Shown: positions 39,080 through 48,095 of the stretch, piece by piece | Numbering within the stretch: position 1 is the first letter of the stretch | Layout: each line of letters starts with the position of its first letter | From: an uncultured Paracoccaceae bacterium | Lineage (GTDB): Bacteria > Pseudomonadota > Alphaproteobacteria > Rhodobacterales > Rhodobacteraceae | Assembly: GCA_934500835.1 (NCBI GenBank) | Contig: CAKSTR010000010.1 | Coordinates: 1-64,000, forward strand | Length of the DNA: 64,000 nt | Direction of reading: 5' to 3' | The notes under the pieces: generated by a model | What the model was told of the DNA's origin: nothing | The model's input: only the letters and a program-made list of their open reading frames with translations | Databases searched by the model: none | Position numbers and translations under genes: made by a program

Positions 39080-39170
39080 TCGGAAAGATTCTTTCGTCAG
39101 AGGCAAGAAATCGCTTCTTTTTGGAAAAACTGTCGCTAATCTGACCCCGGTATTTCTTGGGGGAGGAATA

Positions 39171-39311
39171 ATGCTTCGGACAATCTCAATCGGCAGTTGT
39201 GTTTCGGTGCAGGGCATCGTGGTCGGCCAGACCACGGACGGAAAGCTGATGGTCCGGGTCGACGAAAAGACCTGGGTCGGCACACCGGTCGCGCAGAACC
39301 GCGCCTCCTGA
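39171..39311 (+). CDS. Small 46-residue protein of unknown function
   Basis: A short gene with an excellent ribosome-binding site (GGGGGAGGA, five bases before the ATG at 39171) and a stop at 39309, 19 bases before an intrinsic terminator. The product is soluble, with one Cys, one Trp and a beta-like pattern (VQGIVVGQTTDGKLMVRVDEKTW). Gene-like codons, the ribosome-binding site and the terminator all support a real gene. No family recognised; the alternating Val/Gly strands could form a small barrel. Confidence 0.65.
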   Translation: MLRTISIGSCVSVQGIVVGQTTDGKLMVRVDEKTWVGTPVAQNRAS

Positions 39312-39330
39312 CACCTTCGGACAAGAAAAA

Positions 39331-39355
39331 GGCCGGGCAATCTGCCCGGCCTTTT
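39331..39355. terminator. Bidirectional intrinsic terminator
   Basis: GGCCGGGCA (39331-39339) pairs with TGCCCGGCC (39343-39351) around a three-base loop, with TTTT to the right and AAAAA to the left. It can end both the small plus-strand gene and the convergent minus-strand infB operon. Confidence 0.85.
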
Positions 39356-39374
39356 CATGTCCGTGGACGAAGGA

Positions 39375-41978
39375 TCAGGCCAGCGTACGCTGGACTTCCT
39401 CGCGTTCGAAGATCTCGATCACGTCGCCGACGCGGATATCCTCATACCGCTCGAACGCCATGCCGCATTCGGTGCCGGACTGGACTTCCTTGACCTCGTC
39501 CTTGTGGCGCTTCAGCGTCTTCAGCGTGCCCTCGTGGATCACCACATCGTCGCGCAGCAGGCGCACGCCCGCCGACCGCCGGGCAACGCCTTCGGTGACG
39601 ATGCACCCCGCGACATTGCCGACGCCGGTGATGCGGAAGACTTCCTTGATCTGCGCATAGCCGATGAAATGCTCGCGCACTTCGGCCTTGAGCAGGCCCG
39701 AGGCCGCTTTCTTGATGTCATCCAGCAGGTCGTAGATGATCGAGTAATAGCGGATCTCGACCCCCTTCTGCGAGGCAGAGCTGCGCGCGGTCGCATTGGC
39801 CCGTACGTTGAAGGCCAGAATCGGCGCATTCGAGGCTTCGGCCAGACCCACATCGCTGTCGGTGATGGCGCCGACGCCGAAGTGTAGGATGCGCACGCGC
39901 ACCTCTTCGTTGCCGACTTTCTCCAGCGCCTGCACGATGGCTTCGGTCGAACCCTGAACGTCCCCCTTCACGATCACCGGCAGTTCGGCCACGTCCTTGT
40001 CAGCCTTGGCCTTGGCCATCAGCTGTTCCAGCGTGGTCGCGGCACCGGCGGCGGCACGTTTGTCCTTGGCCGCCTTCTCGCGATAATCTGCGATCTCGCG
40101 GGCCTGCGCTTCGGTGCTGACCACGTCCAGAACGTCGCCCGCCGAGGGCGTGCCGTTCAGGCCCAGCACCTCGACCGGAACCGAAGGCCCGGCTTCGGTG
40201 ATGGTCTCACCCTTGTCATTGACCAGCGCGCGGACGCGGCCCCACTTCTCGCCGACGACGAAGATGTCGCCCTTCTTCAGCGTGCCGTTCTGCACCAGGA
40301 CCGTCGCGACCGGACCGCGGCCGACATCCAGCTTGGCCTCGATCACCGCACCCGAGGCGGCCCGGTTCGGGTTCGCCTTCAGTTCCAGAAGCTCGGCCTG
40401 CAGGCCGATCGCCTCAAGAAGTTCGGGCAGGCCCTTGCCGGTCTTGGCCGAAACCTCGACATCCTGCACCTCGCCCGACATCGCCTCGACGACGACTTCG
40501 TGCTGCAGAAGATCGGTGCGGACCTTGGTCGGGTTCGCATCGTGCTTGTCGACCTTGTTGATCGCCACGATCATCGGCACCTTCGCCGCCTTGGCGTGGT
40601 TGATCGCCTCGATCGTCTGCGGCATCACCGCGTCATCGGCGGCAACCACCAGAACGACGATGTCGGTGACATTGGCACCGCGCGCGCGCATCGAGGTGAA
40701 GGCGGCGTGGCCGGGCGTGTCAAGGAAGGTCACAAGATCGCCCTTCGGCGTTCTGACCTGATAGGCACCGATATGCTGCGTGATGCCGCCAGCCTCGCCC
40801 GAGACGACATTGGCCTTGCGGATCGCGTCCAGAAGGCTGGTCTTGCCGTGGTCGACGTGGCCCATGATGGTCACGATCGGCGGCCGGCTCTGCAGATCCT
40901 CGGCCTTGTCCTTGACGGTGTCGATGGCCTGTTCCACGTCGGCATCGGTGACGCGGACGGCGTGATGGCCGAATTCCTCGATGATCAGTTCGGCCGTGTC
41001 GGCGTCGATCACCTGGTTCATCGTGACCATCATGCCCATCTTCATCAGCGCCTTGACCACGTCGGCGGCGCGTTCCGCCATCCGGTTGGCCAGCTCGCTG
41101 ACGACAATGGTTTCAGGCAGCTGCACGTCGCGCACCTGCTTCTCGGCCTTCTGGCCAAGACCCAGGGCCTTCGCCCGGGCCTTTTCCTGCTTGCGCTTCA
41201 TCGCGGCAAGGCTGCGGGTCCGCCCGCCTTCGCCATCCAGCGCCGCGGTCAGGGTCAGCTTGCCGGTGCGGCGAGCGTCATCACCCTTGCCCTTGGTGCC
41301 ACGGTCGGTGGCACGGTCATCGCGTTCGCGATCCGTCTTGCGGGGCGCAAGCGAAGGCTTGGCATCTGCGCCGGCGGCACCGGGTTTCGGCCGGGCCTGC
41401 CCGGTCGACCGATCGGTCGGAGTCGCTTCGGCCGGGGCCGGGCCATCGGCTTCGGCCGGCTTGGCGGGCTGACGGCGCTGCGTGCCCAGAATGTCGGCCT
41501 TGCGGGCAGCGGCGCGGTTCTTCGCCTCTTCCTCGGCCTCGCGCTTGGCGCGCTCTTCCTCTTCGGCGCGGGCACGCAGGGCGGCTTCGCGCTGGCGATC
41601 CTCGCGTTCCTTGGCCTCGATCTCTTCGCGGCGGCGCTGACGCTCTTCCTCGCGCGCCTTCTCGTCGGCGGCGCGCTTGGCAGCTTCTTCCTGCTCGCGG
41701 GCTTTTGCCTGACGCAGCGCGTCAAGCCGGCGCTGCATCTCGGCTTCCGAGATCCCTGCGGGACGGCGCGACGGATCGCCCGTCACCGGCGAACCACCGG
41801 CCGAGGACGTACCGCCCGGCGCGCCCGCAGGCTTTGCCGCCGGAACGACCACGCGCTTGCGCTTGGTCTCGACCACCACCGCGTGGGTCCGGCCATGGCT
41901 GAAGCTCTGCTTCACCGAGCCAGCCCGCGGGGCACCGCCACCCAAGCCCAGGGGTTTCTTGCCGTCACTATCGCTCAT
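39375..41978 (-). CDS. infB: Translation initiation factor IF-2
   Basis: An 867-residue IF-2. A long charged Arg/Glu/Ala-rich N-terminal region (to about 290) leads to an IF2_N module, the GTPase domain with G1 GHVDHGKT near residue 372 and [10 protein letters not shown], and the C-terminal fMet-tRNA-binding domains. It places initiator tRNA on the ribosome. It is the last gene of the rimP-nusA-ylxR-infB operon, starting five bases after ylxR. Confidence 0.98.
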   Translation of the reverse strand: MSDSDGKKPLGLGGGAPRAGSVKQSFSHGRTHAVVVETKRKRVVVPAAKPAGAPGGTSSAGGSPVTGDPSRRPAGISEAEMQRRLDALRQAKAREQEEAAKRAADEKAREEERQRRREEIEAKEREDRQREAALRARAEEEERAKREAEEEAKNRAAARKADILGTQRRQPAKPAEADGPAPAEATPTDRSTGQARPKPGAAGADAKPSLAPRKTDRERDDRATDRGTKGKGDDARRTGKLTLTAALDGEGGRTRSLAAMKRKQEKARAKALGLGQKAEKQVRDVQLPETIVVSELANRMAERAADVVKALMKMGMMVTMNQVIDADTAELIIEEFGHHAVRVTDADVEQAIDTVKDKAEDLQSRPPIVTIMGHVDHGKTSLLDAIRKANVVSGEAGGITQHIGAYQVRTPKGDLVTFLDTPGHAAFTSMRARGANVTDIVVLVVAADDAVMPQTIEAINHAKAAKVPMIVAINKVDKHDANPTKVRTDLLQHEVVVEAMSGEVQDVEVSAKTGKGLPELLEAIGLQAELLELKANPNRAASGAVIEAKLDVGRGPVATVLVQNGTLKKGDIFVVGEKWGRVRALVNDKGETITEAGPSVPVEVLGLNGTPSAGDVLDVVSTEAQAREIADYREKAAKDKRAAAGAATTLEQLMAKAKADKDVAELPVIVKGDVQGSTEAIVQALEKVGNEEVRVRILHFGVGAITDSDVGLAEASNAPILAFNVRANATARSSASQKGVEIRYYSIIYDLLDDIKKAASGLLKAEVREHFIGYAQIKEVFRITGVGNVAGCIVTEGVARRSAGVRLLRDDVVIHEGTLKTLKRHKDEVKEVQSGTECGMAFERYEDIRVGDVIEIFEREEVQRTLA

Positions 41979-41983
41979 ACGTC

Positions 41984-42631
41984 CTACTTATCCTTCTCGG
42001 CGGGTTCACCGCCGTCCTGCTGGCCTGCTTCCGAACGAAGCCCGGCAAGCCTTGCCGCTTCCTCTACAACACGGGTCGTGAGTCCACCAGCGGCAAGCGC
42101 CGCGTGTATTGCACGTTCGCGCCCGAAAGCCAAACCGATTTCCCCTGCTGTCAGGCAGGAAATCAGGCTGTTTTCGCCATCCGGCGCGCGCAGCTTGGTC
42201 TTGCCGCGCTCTGACCCGTCGCTGGCCTGAATCAGCGCCACCGCGCTGCCCTTGACCAGCCATTCCTTGACCTTCTCGTAACCCGTCACCGCGCCTCCGG
42301 CCTTGCGGGCCATCGACAGCAACTCTACCACGCGCCTGGTCAGCAGCACCTCGACCAGATCGGCCAGCCCGTCGGGCACCTTCACCGGCTGGCGCGCCGC
42401 GCGCGCGAACAGGCCGCCCTTGCTGCCGGCGCCGCCCGCCCGGTCCAGCGCCGCCCGGGTGGACGAGACATAGATCCCCCGCCCCGGCAGTTTGGCTGCA
42501 ATATCCGGCACCACGCTGGAATCCGGGCCGACGACAAAGCGGATCAGCCCCGCCTTGGGGCTGACCTCGCCGGTCGCAATGCATTTGCGTTCCGGCTCGT
42601 CCCGCAGTTTCTCCCGGCCGCCGCGCGTCAT
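41984..42631 (-). CDS. YlxR-type RNA-binding protein (DUF448 plus L7Ae-like)
   Basis: A 215-residue protein. Residues about 10-85 are a YlxR domain ([28 protein letters not shown]). Residues about 95-190 resemble an L7Ae/L30e fold ([15 protein letters not shown]), as in the two-domain alphaproteobacterial form. YlxR binds RNA and in some bacteria interacts with RNase P. The gene keeps its conserved place between nusA and infB. Confidence 0.88.
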   Translation of the reverse strand: MTRGGREKLRDEPERKCIATGEVSPKAGLIRFVVGPDSSVVPDIAAKLPGRGIYVSSTRAALDRAGGAGSKGGLFARAARQPVKVPDGLADLVEVLLTRRVVELLSMARKAGGAVTGYEKVKEWLVKGSAVALIQASDGSERGKTKLRAPDGENSLISCLTAGEIGLAFGRERAIHAALAAGGLTTRVVEEAARLAGLRSEAGQQDGGEPAEKDK

Positions 42632-42654
42632 GGCGCGTGTCCCGAGGCCTGAAA

Positions 42655-44271
42655 TCAGGCCTCGGCCTCCTCGTCTTCGGCAGCGTCATCCGATGCTTCC
42701 TCGGCCAGCATCTCGGTCGGGTCGACCCAGCCCAGAAGGACGCGCGCGGTCATGATCAGGTGCTGCGCCTCTTCCAGGCTCATGTCATAGGGCTCAAGAA
42801 TGCCGTCATCCTTCTTGCGCTGACCGTTCTCGGTGGTCCAGCCACCGGCCAGTTCCCAATCGGCACAGGTGGCGAAGTCTTCCAGCGTCTTGATGCCGTC
42901 CTTGCCCAGCGCCTCCAGCATCTGGGGAGTGAGGCCGTCGAATTCAATGAGGCTTTCGTCAACCCCCATCGCCCGCGCCGATTCGAGCGCCTTGCGCGCC
43001 TGTTCTTCCAGGAAGTCGCGGGCCCGGGCCTGCAGTTCGTCCGCGGTGCCTTCGTCGAAACCGTCGATGGACAGAAGTTCGTCCTGTTCGACGTAGGCCA
43101 CCTCTTCCAGATTGGTGAAGCCCTCGGCGACCAGCAACTGCGCCATCATCTCATCGACATCCAGCGTATCCATGAACAGCTTGGTGCGTTCGGCAAACTC
43201 GGCCTGACGGCGGGTCGATTCTTCGGCCTCGGTCAGGATGTCGATATCAAGGCCCGTCAGCTGACTGGCCAGACGGACGTTCTGGCCACGGCGGCCGATG
43301 GCCAGCGACAGCTGTTCATCCGGCACCACGACCTCGATCTTGCCGGCATCCTCGTCCACGACGACCTTGGAGACCTGCGCCGGTTGCAGCGCGTTCACAA
43401 GGAAGGTGGCCTGATCCTGGTTCCACGGGATGATGTCGATCTTTTCGCCCTGCAGTTCGTTCACCACGGCCTGCACGCGGCTGCCGCGCATACCGACGCA
43501 GGCGCCAACCGGGTCGATGGCGTTGTCATAGGAAATCACGGCGATCTTGGCGCGGCTGCCCGGGTCGCGGGCAACGGCCTTGATCTCGATGATGCCGTCA
43601 TAGATCTCCGGCACTTCCATCTTGAAGAGTTCCGCCATGAACTGCGGATCGGTGCGCGACAGGAAGACCTGCGGGCCACGGGCCTCGCGGCGCACATCCT
43701 TGATGTAGCAGCGGATGCGGTCGCCGATGCGATAGGCTTCGCGGCCGATCTTTTCATTGCGGCGCAGGATGCCTTCGCCCCGGCCCACGTCGACGATGAC
43801 GTTGCCGTATTCCTCGCGCTTGACGACACCGTTGATGATGCTGCCCTTGCGGTCCTTGAATTCGTCATACTGACGGTCGCGCTCGGCCTCGCGCACCTTT
43901 TGCAGGATCACCTGCTTGGCGCTTTGCGCGGCGATGCGGCCCAGATCCACCGGGGGAACCTCGTCGATCACCTCATCGCCGATCTGCGGATCGGCCAGAT
44001 AGTTCTTGGCCTGTTTCACCGTCAGCTGGGCGTGGTGGTTCTCCAGCAGGTCATCTTCAACCACGGTGCGGATGCGGGCAAAGCTGGCGCGGCCGGTCTT
44101 GCGGTCGATCTTGACGCGGATGTCCATTTCGGCGCCGTAGCGCGACTTGGCGGCCCGGGCGAGACTGTCCTCCATCGCCTGAATCACCAGATCCGGGTCG
44201 ATCATCTTCTCGCGCGCGACCGCCTCGGCGGTCTGCAACAGTTCCAGCTGGTTGGCCGAAGTGATTGCCAT
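42655..44271 (-). CDS. nusA: Transcription termination/antitermination factor NusA
   Basis: A 538-residue NusA. Its N-terminal RNAP-binding domain, S1 domain (about 135-200), two KH domains ([13 protein letters not shown] and [11 protein letters not shown]) and two C-terminal helical repeats ending in an acidic tail are all present. It modulates pausing, intrinsic termination and antitermination. Located 12 bases after rimP. The terminator in the leader of this operon is a plausible target of NusA itself. Confidence 0.97.
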   Translation of the reverse strand: MAITSANQLELLQTAEAVAREKMIDPDLVIQAMEDSLARAAKSRYGAEMDIRVKIDRKTGRASFARIRTVVEDDLLENHHAQLTVKQAKNYLADPQIGDEVIDEVPPVDLGRIAAQSAKQVILQKVREAERDRQYDEFKDRKGSIINGVVKREEYGNVIVDVGRGEGILRRNEKIGREAYRIGDRIRCYIKDVRREARGPQVFLSRTDPQFMAELFKMEVPEIYDGIIEIKAVARDPGSRAKIAVISYDNAIDPVGACVGMRGSRVQAVVNELQGEKIDIIPWNQDQATFLVNALQPAQVSKVVVDEDAGKIEVVVPDEQLSLAIGRRGQNVRLASQLTGLDIDILTEAEESTRRQAEFAERTKLFMDTLDVDEMMAQLLVAEGFTNLEEVAYVEQDELLSIDGFDEGTADELQARARDFLEEQARKALESARAMGVDESLIEFDGLTPQMLEALGKDGIKTLEDFATCADWELAGGWTTENGQRKKDDGILEPYDMSLEEAQHLIMTARVLLGWVDPTEMLAEEASDDAAEDEEAEA

Positions 44272-44283
44272 GGTCCCTGCTCC

Positions 44284-44892
44284 CTAGTGTTTCGTCTCGG
44301 GCGCGTCTTCCTCGTCGCCCTCGATTTCTTCGATCTCGTCAAAACCGCCGTCTTCCGGCAGCGCCACTTTCTTCTGCCGCAGCATCTCGGCGATCAACTC
44401 ATCGGTCAGGATCAGCTTGGCATCCGACAGCCAGTCGAACTGCAGCCCGATGGTGATGTCCTTGCCGCCCTCTTCGATCTCGATCAGCACCTCGTCGCCT
44501 TCGGTGCCCATCAGCCCGCCCTTGAAGCGGCGACGGCCGTCGATCAGCTCAGTGGTCTCGATCCGGGCCTCCCAGCCCTTCCACATCTCGAAATCCTTCA
44601 GCCGGGTCAGCGGCCGGTCGATGCCGGGGCTGGAGACTTCCAGCGTGTAATTGTCCTCGATCGGGTCTTCCACATCGAGAACCGCCGACACCGCGGTCGA
44701 AATCTTGCTGCAATCCTCGACCCCGATCCCGCCTTCGGGGCGGTCGGCCATGATCTGCAGGGTGCGCTGAATCTTGCCATGGCCGCCCATGAGGCGCAGG
44801 CGGATCAGCTCATATCCCAGCCCTTCGATCACCGGCCCGACAATGTCGGCCAGGCGGCGGTCGATGGCGGTCTTGGCGATCAGATCGGTCAT
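44284..44892 (-). CDS. rimP: Ribosome maturation factor RimP
   Basis: A 202-residue RimP needed for 30S maturation. The N-terminal domain contains [13 protein letters not shown], the family hallmark, and an acidic C-terminal tail follows. The ATG at 44892 gives the normal start ([13 protein letters not shown]); the longer open frame would run back through the leader terminator and promoter. First gene of the operon. Confidence 0.95.
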   Translation of the reverse strand: MTDLIAKTAIDRRLADIVGPVIEGLGYELIRLRLMGGHGKIQRTLQIMADRPEGGIGVEDCSKISTAVSAVLDVEDPIEDNYTLEVSSPGIDRPLTRLKDFEMWKGWEARIETTELIDGRRRFKGGLMGTEGDEVLIEIEEGGKDITIGLQFDWLSDAKLILTDELIAEMLRQKKVALPEDGGFDEIEEIEGDEEDAPETKH

Positions 44893-44904
44893 GTGATCCC
44901 TGAA

Positions 44905-44933
44905 AACAAAAAAGCGGGCACAGCGGCCCGCTT
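44905..44933 (-). terminator. Intrinsic terminator inside the rimP operon leader (candidate attenuator)
   Basis: Read on the minus strand: AAGCGGGC (44933-44926), six-base loop, GCCCGCTT (44919-44912), then a T-rich tract down to 44905. It ends only about 13 bases before the rimP ATG, too close for a promoter to fit after it. Transcripts for rimP must therefore read through. It could also end the upstream YdhR-like gene. Confidence 0.75.
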
Positions 44934-44980
44934 GCTCTTCCGGTAGCTTCGGGTTTGGACCCCGACGCAGCTGTTGAAGG

Positions 44981-45011
44981 CCATATAGGCCCGTCTGGCC
45001 GAGTCTGCAAG
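44981..45011 (-). promoter_or_regulatory. Putative promoter of the rimP-nusA-infB operon
   Basis: On the minus strand CTTGCA (45011-45006) and CCTATATGG (44989-44981) are separated by 16 bases. It lies just past the stop of the YdhR-like gene and about 50 bases before the leader terminator. The -10 resembles both sigma-70 TATATG and the alphaproteobacterial heat-shock element. Confidence 0.45.
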
Positions 45012-45013
45012 CC

Positions 45014-45322
45014 CTAGAGAACGGGCGCCCGGTCGATGCGCGACAGCGCGTCATTCACGCCGAGAATCAGCCCGCGGATGCCGCTGACGCCAAACCCCTG
45101 CAGCCGGGCGGTGTGCATGGTCAGATAGGCCTCGGCTTCCGGGCGCGAGGCAAACCCGTAGATGCCGCCGGCGATGCCCTGCGCCTGATCCTCGGTCCAG
45201 TATTTGAACAGAAACCCCGGCTCCTGCGCGATGGATTGCGCCAGCCCCTCGAAAGCGGCCGCCATCCCGGCGCCCCACGGCCCCTGATGCGGAAAATCGA
45301 CCTGAACCAGCGTGACGGCCAT
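45014..45322 (-). CDS. YdhR-like dimeric alpha/beta-barrel protein
   Basis: A 102-residue protein of the YdhR putative mono-oxygenase family. It opens with [15 protein letters not shown] and continues with [22 protein letters not shown] and [19 protein letters not shown], the pattern of this ferredoxin-like fold. Substrate unknown. Single gene on the minus strand between the methyltransferase and the rimP operon. Confidence 0.82.
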   Translation of the reverse strand: MAVTLVQVDFPHQGPWGAGMAAAFEGLAQSIAQEPGFLFKYWTEDQAQGIAGGIYGFASRPEAEAYLTMHTARLQGFGVSGIRGLILGVNDALSRIDRAPVL

Positions 45323-45384
45323 GACAGTCCCCCTGCGATTGCCGCGCCAGTCTAGGGCCGGCGCGGCAATGCTGGCAACAGGGC

Positions 45385-46011
45385 TCAGAGCTTGCGGAAC
45401 ACCATAACCAGACCGCGGTCATCGCGGTGCGAATGCTCGGCGCCCTCATAGATCGGGATGTCCTGCCATTCGGTGGGGGTGATCCGGCCTGCCGCGACCA
45501 GCCGCGCCAGGGCAGAGCCGAAGCCCGCACCGTCCAGCACCGGGCCGATGGTGCCGCAGGCGAAAACTCCGCCGGGGCGGGTGACGCGCAGAAGCTCGGG
45601 CAGGCATTCCGGCCCGACATGGCCATGGGTGAAGGTCCCGCAGCTGACAACGCCGTCATAGCTGTTGTCGGAAATCTCCAACGCGCGGGTCAGGTCGCCC
45701 AGCATCAGGCTGCGGTAAAGACCCTTGGAGCGGGCGACGTCCAGCATCTCGGGCGTGATGTCGATGGCATCGACCGTCAGGCCCTGCAGGTGTTCGGCCA
45801 CAAGACCGGTGCCGGCGCCGATGTCCAGCACCTCTCCCATCGGGTCGACGCGGGCCTTCAGAATGGCGGCAATCTCACGCGGGGCGATATAGCCCCACGC
45901 GCGGCCGAAGCTTTCGTCATAGGTTTCGGCCCAGTCGCCATACATGCGCCGGGCCTCATCCGGGCCGTTGATCTCATAGGCCTGATCCAGATCGTACTCG
46001 TCCAGCGACAT
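45385..46011 (-). CDS. Class I SAM-dependent methyltransferase
   Basis: A 208-residue methyltransferase. The SAM-binding motif I VLDIGAGTGLVAEHL and acidic post-I strand (DAIDITPEML) are clear, and RVTRPGGVFACG matches motif III. The ATG at 46011 follows GAGGGA; a longer open frame upstream is unlikely. Acceptor unknown. Confidence 0.82.
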   Translation of the reverse strand: MSLDEYDLDQAYEINGPDEARRMYGDWAETYDESFGRAWGYIAPREIAAILKARVDPMGEVLDIGAGTGLVAEHLQGLTVDAIDITPEMLDVARSKGLYRSLMLGDLTRALEISDNSYDGVVSCGTFTHGHVGPECLPELLRVTRPGGVFACGTIGPVLDGAGFGSALARLVAAGRITPTEWQDIPIYEGAEHSHRDDRGLVMVFRKL

Positions 46012-46256
46012 GCATCCCTCCATCGCGGTCGGCACCATAAGGGACCCTGGCCGTGACATCGGGATGACAGCCCGGTAACGAAAGGCCGGCACCCCGGCCT
46101 GGCGCGCATATCGTGGGAATTTGCCATGCGACACCACATATCTTGTGTCACAAAGACCATGCGATTATGGGCAAGCTGTCGCCGCGGGACACCATCCAAG
46201 GTTGCCCTTCGCGGCGCGGCAAATCATACTCGGGTCAAATTGGTTGGGGGTGTTCG

Positions 46257-48095
46257 GTGCGGCGGTCAGGTTCACGCAAAGTCAGGACAACCTCTGCGAT
46301 CCTGCTGGGCGCCACTCTACTGACATTCGCGATTGCCGGGCGCTCTCCGGCGCTGGACGGGCTGGATTTTCAGGTCGTCGGGCAGAAGAAGGACAGCTCG
46401 CTGACCAAGACCCTGCGCGGCGCCTCGCTTCTGCTGACGCAACAGGCCGATGGCGCCACCGATGCGGCGGATCTTTTTGCCGCCGCCCGCGCCGACTACG
46501 CACGCATCCTTGGCGCGCTTTATGCCGAAGGGCACTATGCCGCCACCATCTCGATCCGGATCGACGGGCGCGAGGCGGCCAACATCCCCGCGCTGAATGC
46601 GCCGGATCGGGTCGGCACCATCACGGTAACGGTTGACCCCGGCCCAAGCTTTGTCTTCGGGGCTACCCGTGTGGCGCCGCTGGCCCCCGAAACCCGCCTG
46701 CCCGAAGAGTTCGCGCCCGGCAGGACCGCCCGCAGCACCGTCGTCACCGAGGCCGTCGATGAGGCAACCCTGGCCTGGCGCGAGGTCGGACATGCCAAGG
46801 TCGATGTCGCCTCGGAAAACGTGGTCGCCGACCATGCCCGCAACACGCTTTCGGCCGATATCCGGCTGGACCCCGGCCCCGCCCTGCGCTTTGGCCCCGT
46901 CACCGTCGCAGGCGAAGAGCGGATGCTGGAACGCCGGATCATCAAGATCGCCGGTCTGAAATACGGGGAACGTTTCAGCCAGTCAGAGCTTGACCGTGCA
47001 GCACAGCGGTTGCGGCGCACCGGCATCTTCCGGTCGGTCACGCTGACCGAGGCCGATTACCCGGTGTCGGGCGACCTGCTGCCCATCGACATTCAGGTCA
47101 TCGAACAGAAGCCCCGCCGCTATTCCATCGGTGCCGAGATCTCCAGCATCGACGGGCTGTCGCTGTCGGGATACTGGCTGCACCGCAATCTGACCGGCGG
47201 CGGCGAGCGGTTGAAGATCGAAGGGTCGATCACCGATATCGCCGGCAGCGAAAGCGGGATGGACTATGGCCTGGGCATCACGCTGGACCGTCCGGCCACG
47301 CTCAGCGCGGACACCACGGCAAGCCTTTCGCTGGCCATCGCCCATATGGACGAGACCGACTATACCGCCAATGTCGCGGAGTTCGGGCTGAGTTTCACCC
47401 ACTACTTTTCCGAAGAGCTGACGGCAAAGGTCGGGATCAACTACGAATGGGTCAGCGCCAAGGACCCGACCGGCACCACTCGCTTCCGCAGCCTGTCGCT
47501 GCCGATCGGCGCCACCTGGGACAAGCGCGACATCTCTACCGATGCCCGCAAGGGGTTCTACATCGATGCCGAGGCCAAACCCTTCTCGGGCTTCGGTTCC
47601 ACCGGGTCGGGGGTGCGGCTGCGCTTCGACGGCCGCGCCTATCGCAGCTTTGGCGAAAATGACCGGGTGACGCTGGCCGGCCGGGTGCAACTGGGCGCCA
47701 TCCTTGGCTCGGACCTGCTTGAGACGCCGCGGGACGACCTGTTCTTCTCGGGCGGGGGCGGCACAGTGCGCGGCCAGCCCTACCGCAGCCTTGGCATCGC
47801 GGTGAATCCCGGGCTGGCGAATGAATATACCATCGGCGGCACTCATATGGCCATCGCATCGGCCGAGGTGCGGGCCAGAGTGACCGAGAAGATCGGCGTC
47901 GTCGGCTTCGTCGACGCCGGGCAGATCGGGGTCGACGGGTTTTCGGGCGCGGGCAGCGACTGGCACGCGGGCGCCGGACTGGGTCTGCGCTACGAGACCG
48001 GCTTCGGCCCGATCCGGCTCGACGTTGCGACCCCGGTTCATGGCGACACCGGCGAAGGGGTGCAGTTCTACATCGGTTTGGGGCAGAGCTTCTGA
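46257..48095 (+). CDS. tamA: Translocation and assembly module protein TamA
   Basis: A 612-residue Omp85-family outer-membrane protein. A signal sequence is followed by about three POTRA domains (to about 270), then a 16-strand barrel ending in Phe (GLGQSF). The GTG at 46257, behind a G-rich TTGGGGG, gives a normal signal peptide; the longer frame from 46113 gives an implausible N-terminus. With TamB it inserts a subset of outer-membrane proteins. The tamB ATG overlaps its stop. Confidence 0.9.
   Translation: MRRSGSRKVRTTSAILLGATLLTFAIAGRSPALDGLDFQVVGQKKDSSLTKTLRGASLLLTQQADGATDAADLFAAARADYARILGALYAEGHYAATISIRIDGREAANIPALNAPDRVGTITVTVDPGPSFVFGATRVAPLAPETRLPEEFAPGRTARSTVVTEAVDEATLAWREVGHAKVDVASENVVADHARNTLSADIRLDPGPALRFGPVTVAGEERMLERRIIKIAGLKYGERFSQSELDRAAQRLRRTGIFRSVTLTEADYPVSGDLLPIDIQVIEQKPRRYSIGAEISSIDGLSLSGYWLHRNLTGGGERLKIEGSITDIAGSESGMDYGLGITLDRPATLSADTTASLSLAIAHMDETDYTANVAEFGLSFTHYFSEELTAKVGINYEWVSAKDPTGTTRFRSLSLPIGATWDKRDISTDARKGFYIDAEAKPFSGFGSTGSGVRLRFDGRAYRSFGENDRVTLAGRVQLGAILGSDLLETPRDDLFFSGGGGTVRGQPYRSLGIAVNPGLANEYTIGGTHMAIASAEVRARVTEKIGVVGFVDAGQIGVDGFSGAGSDWHAGAGLGLRYETGFGPIRLDVATPVHGDTGEGVQFYIGLGQSF

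Noticed and set aside
42637-44946. 769-residue plus-strand open frame
   Set aside because: Antisense to nusA and rimP; composition is His/Gln/Asp-rich, typical of reverse frames.
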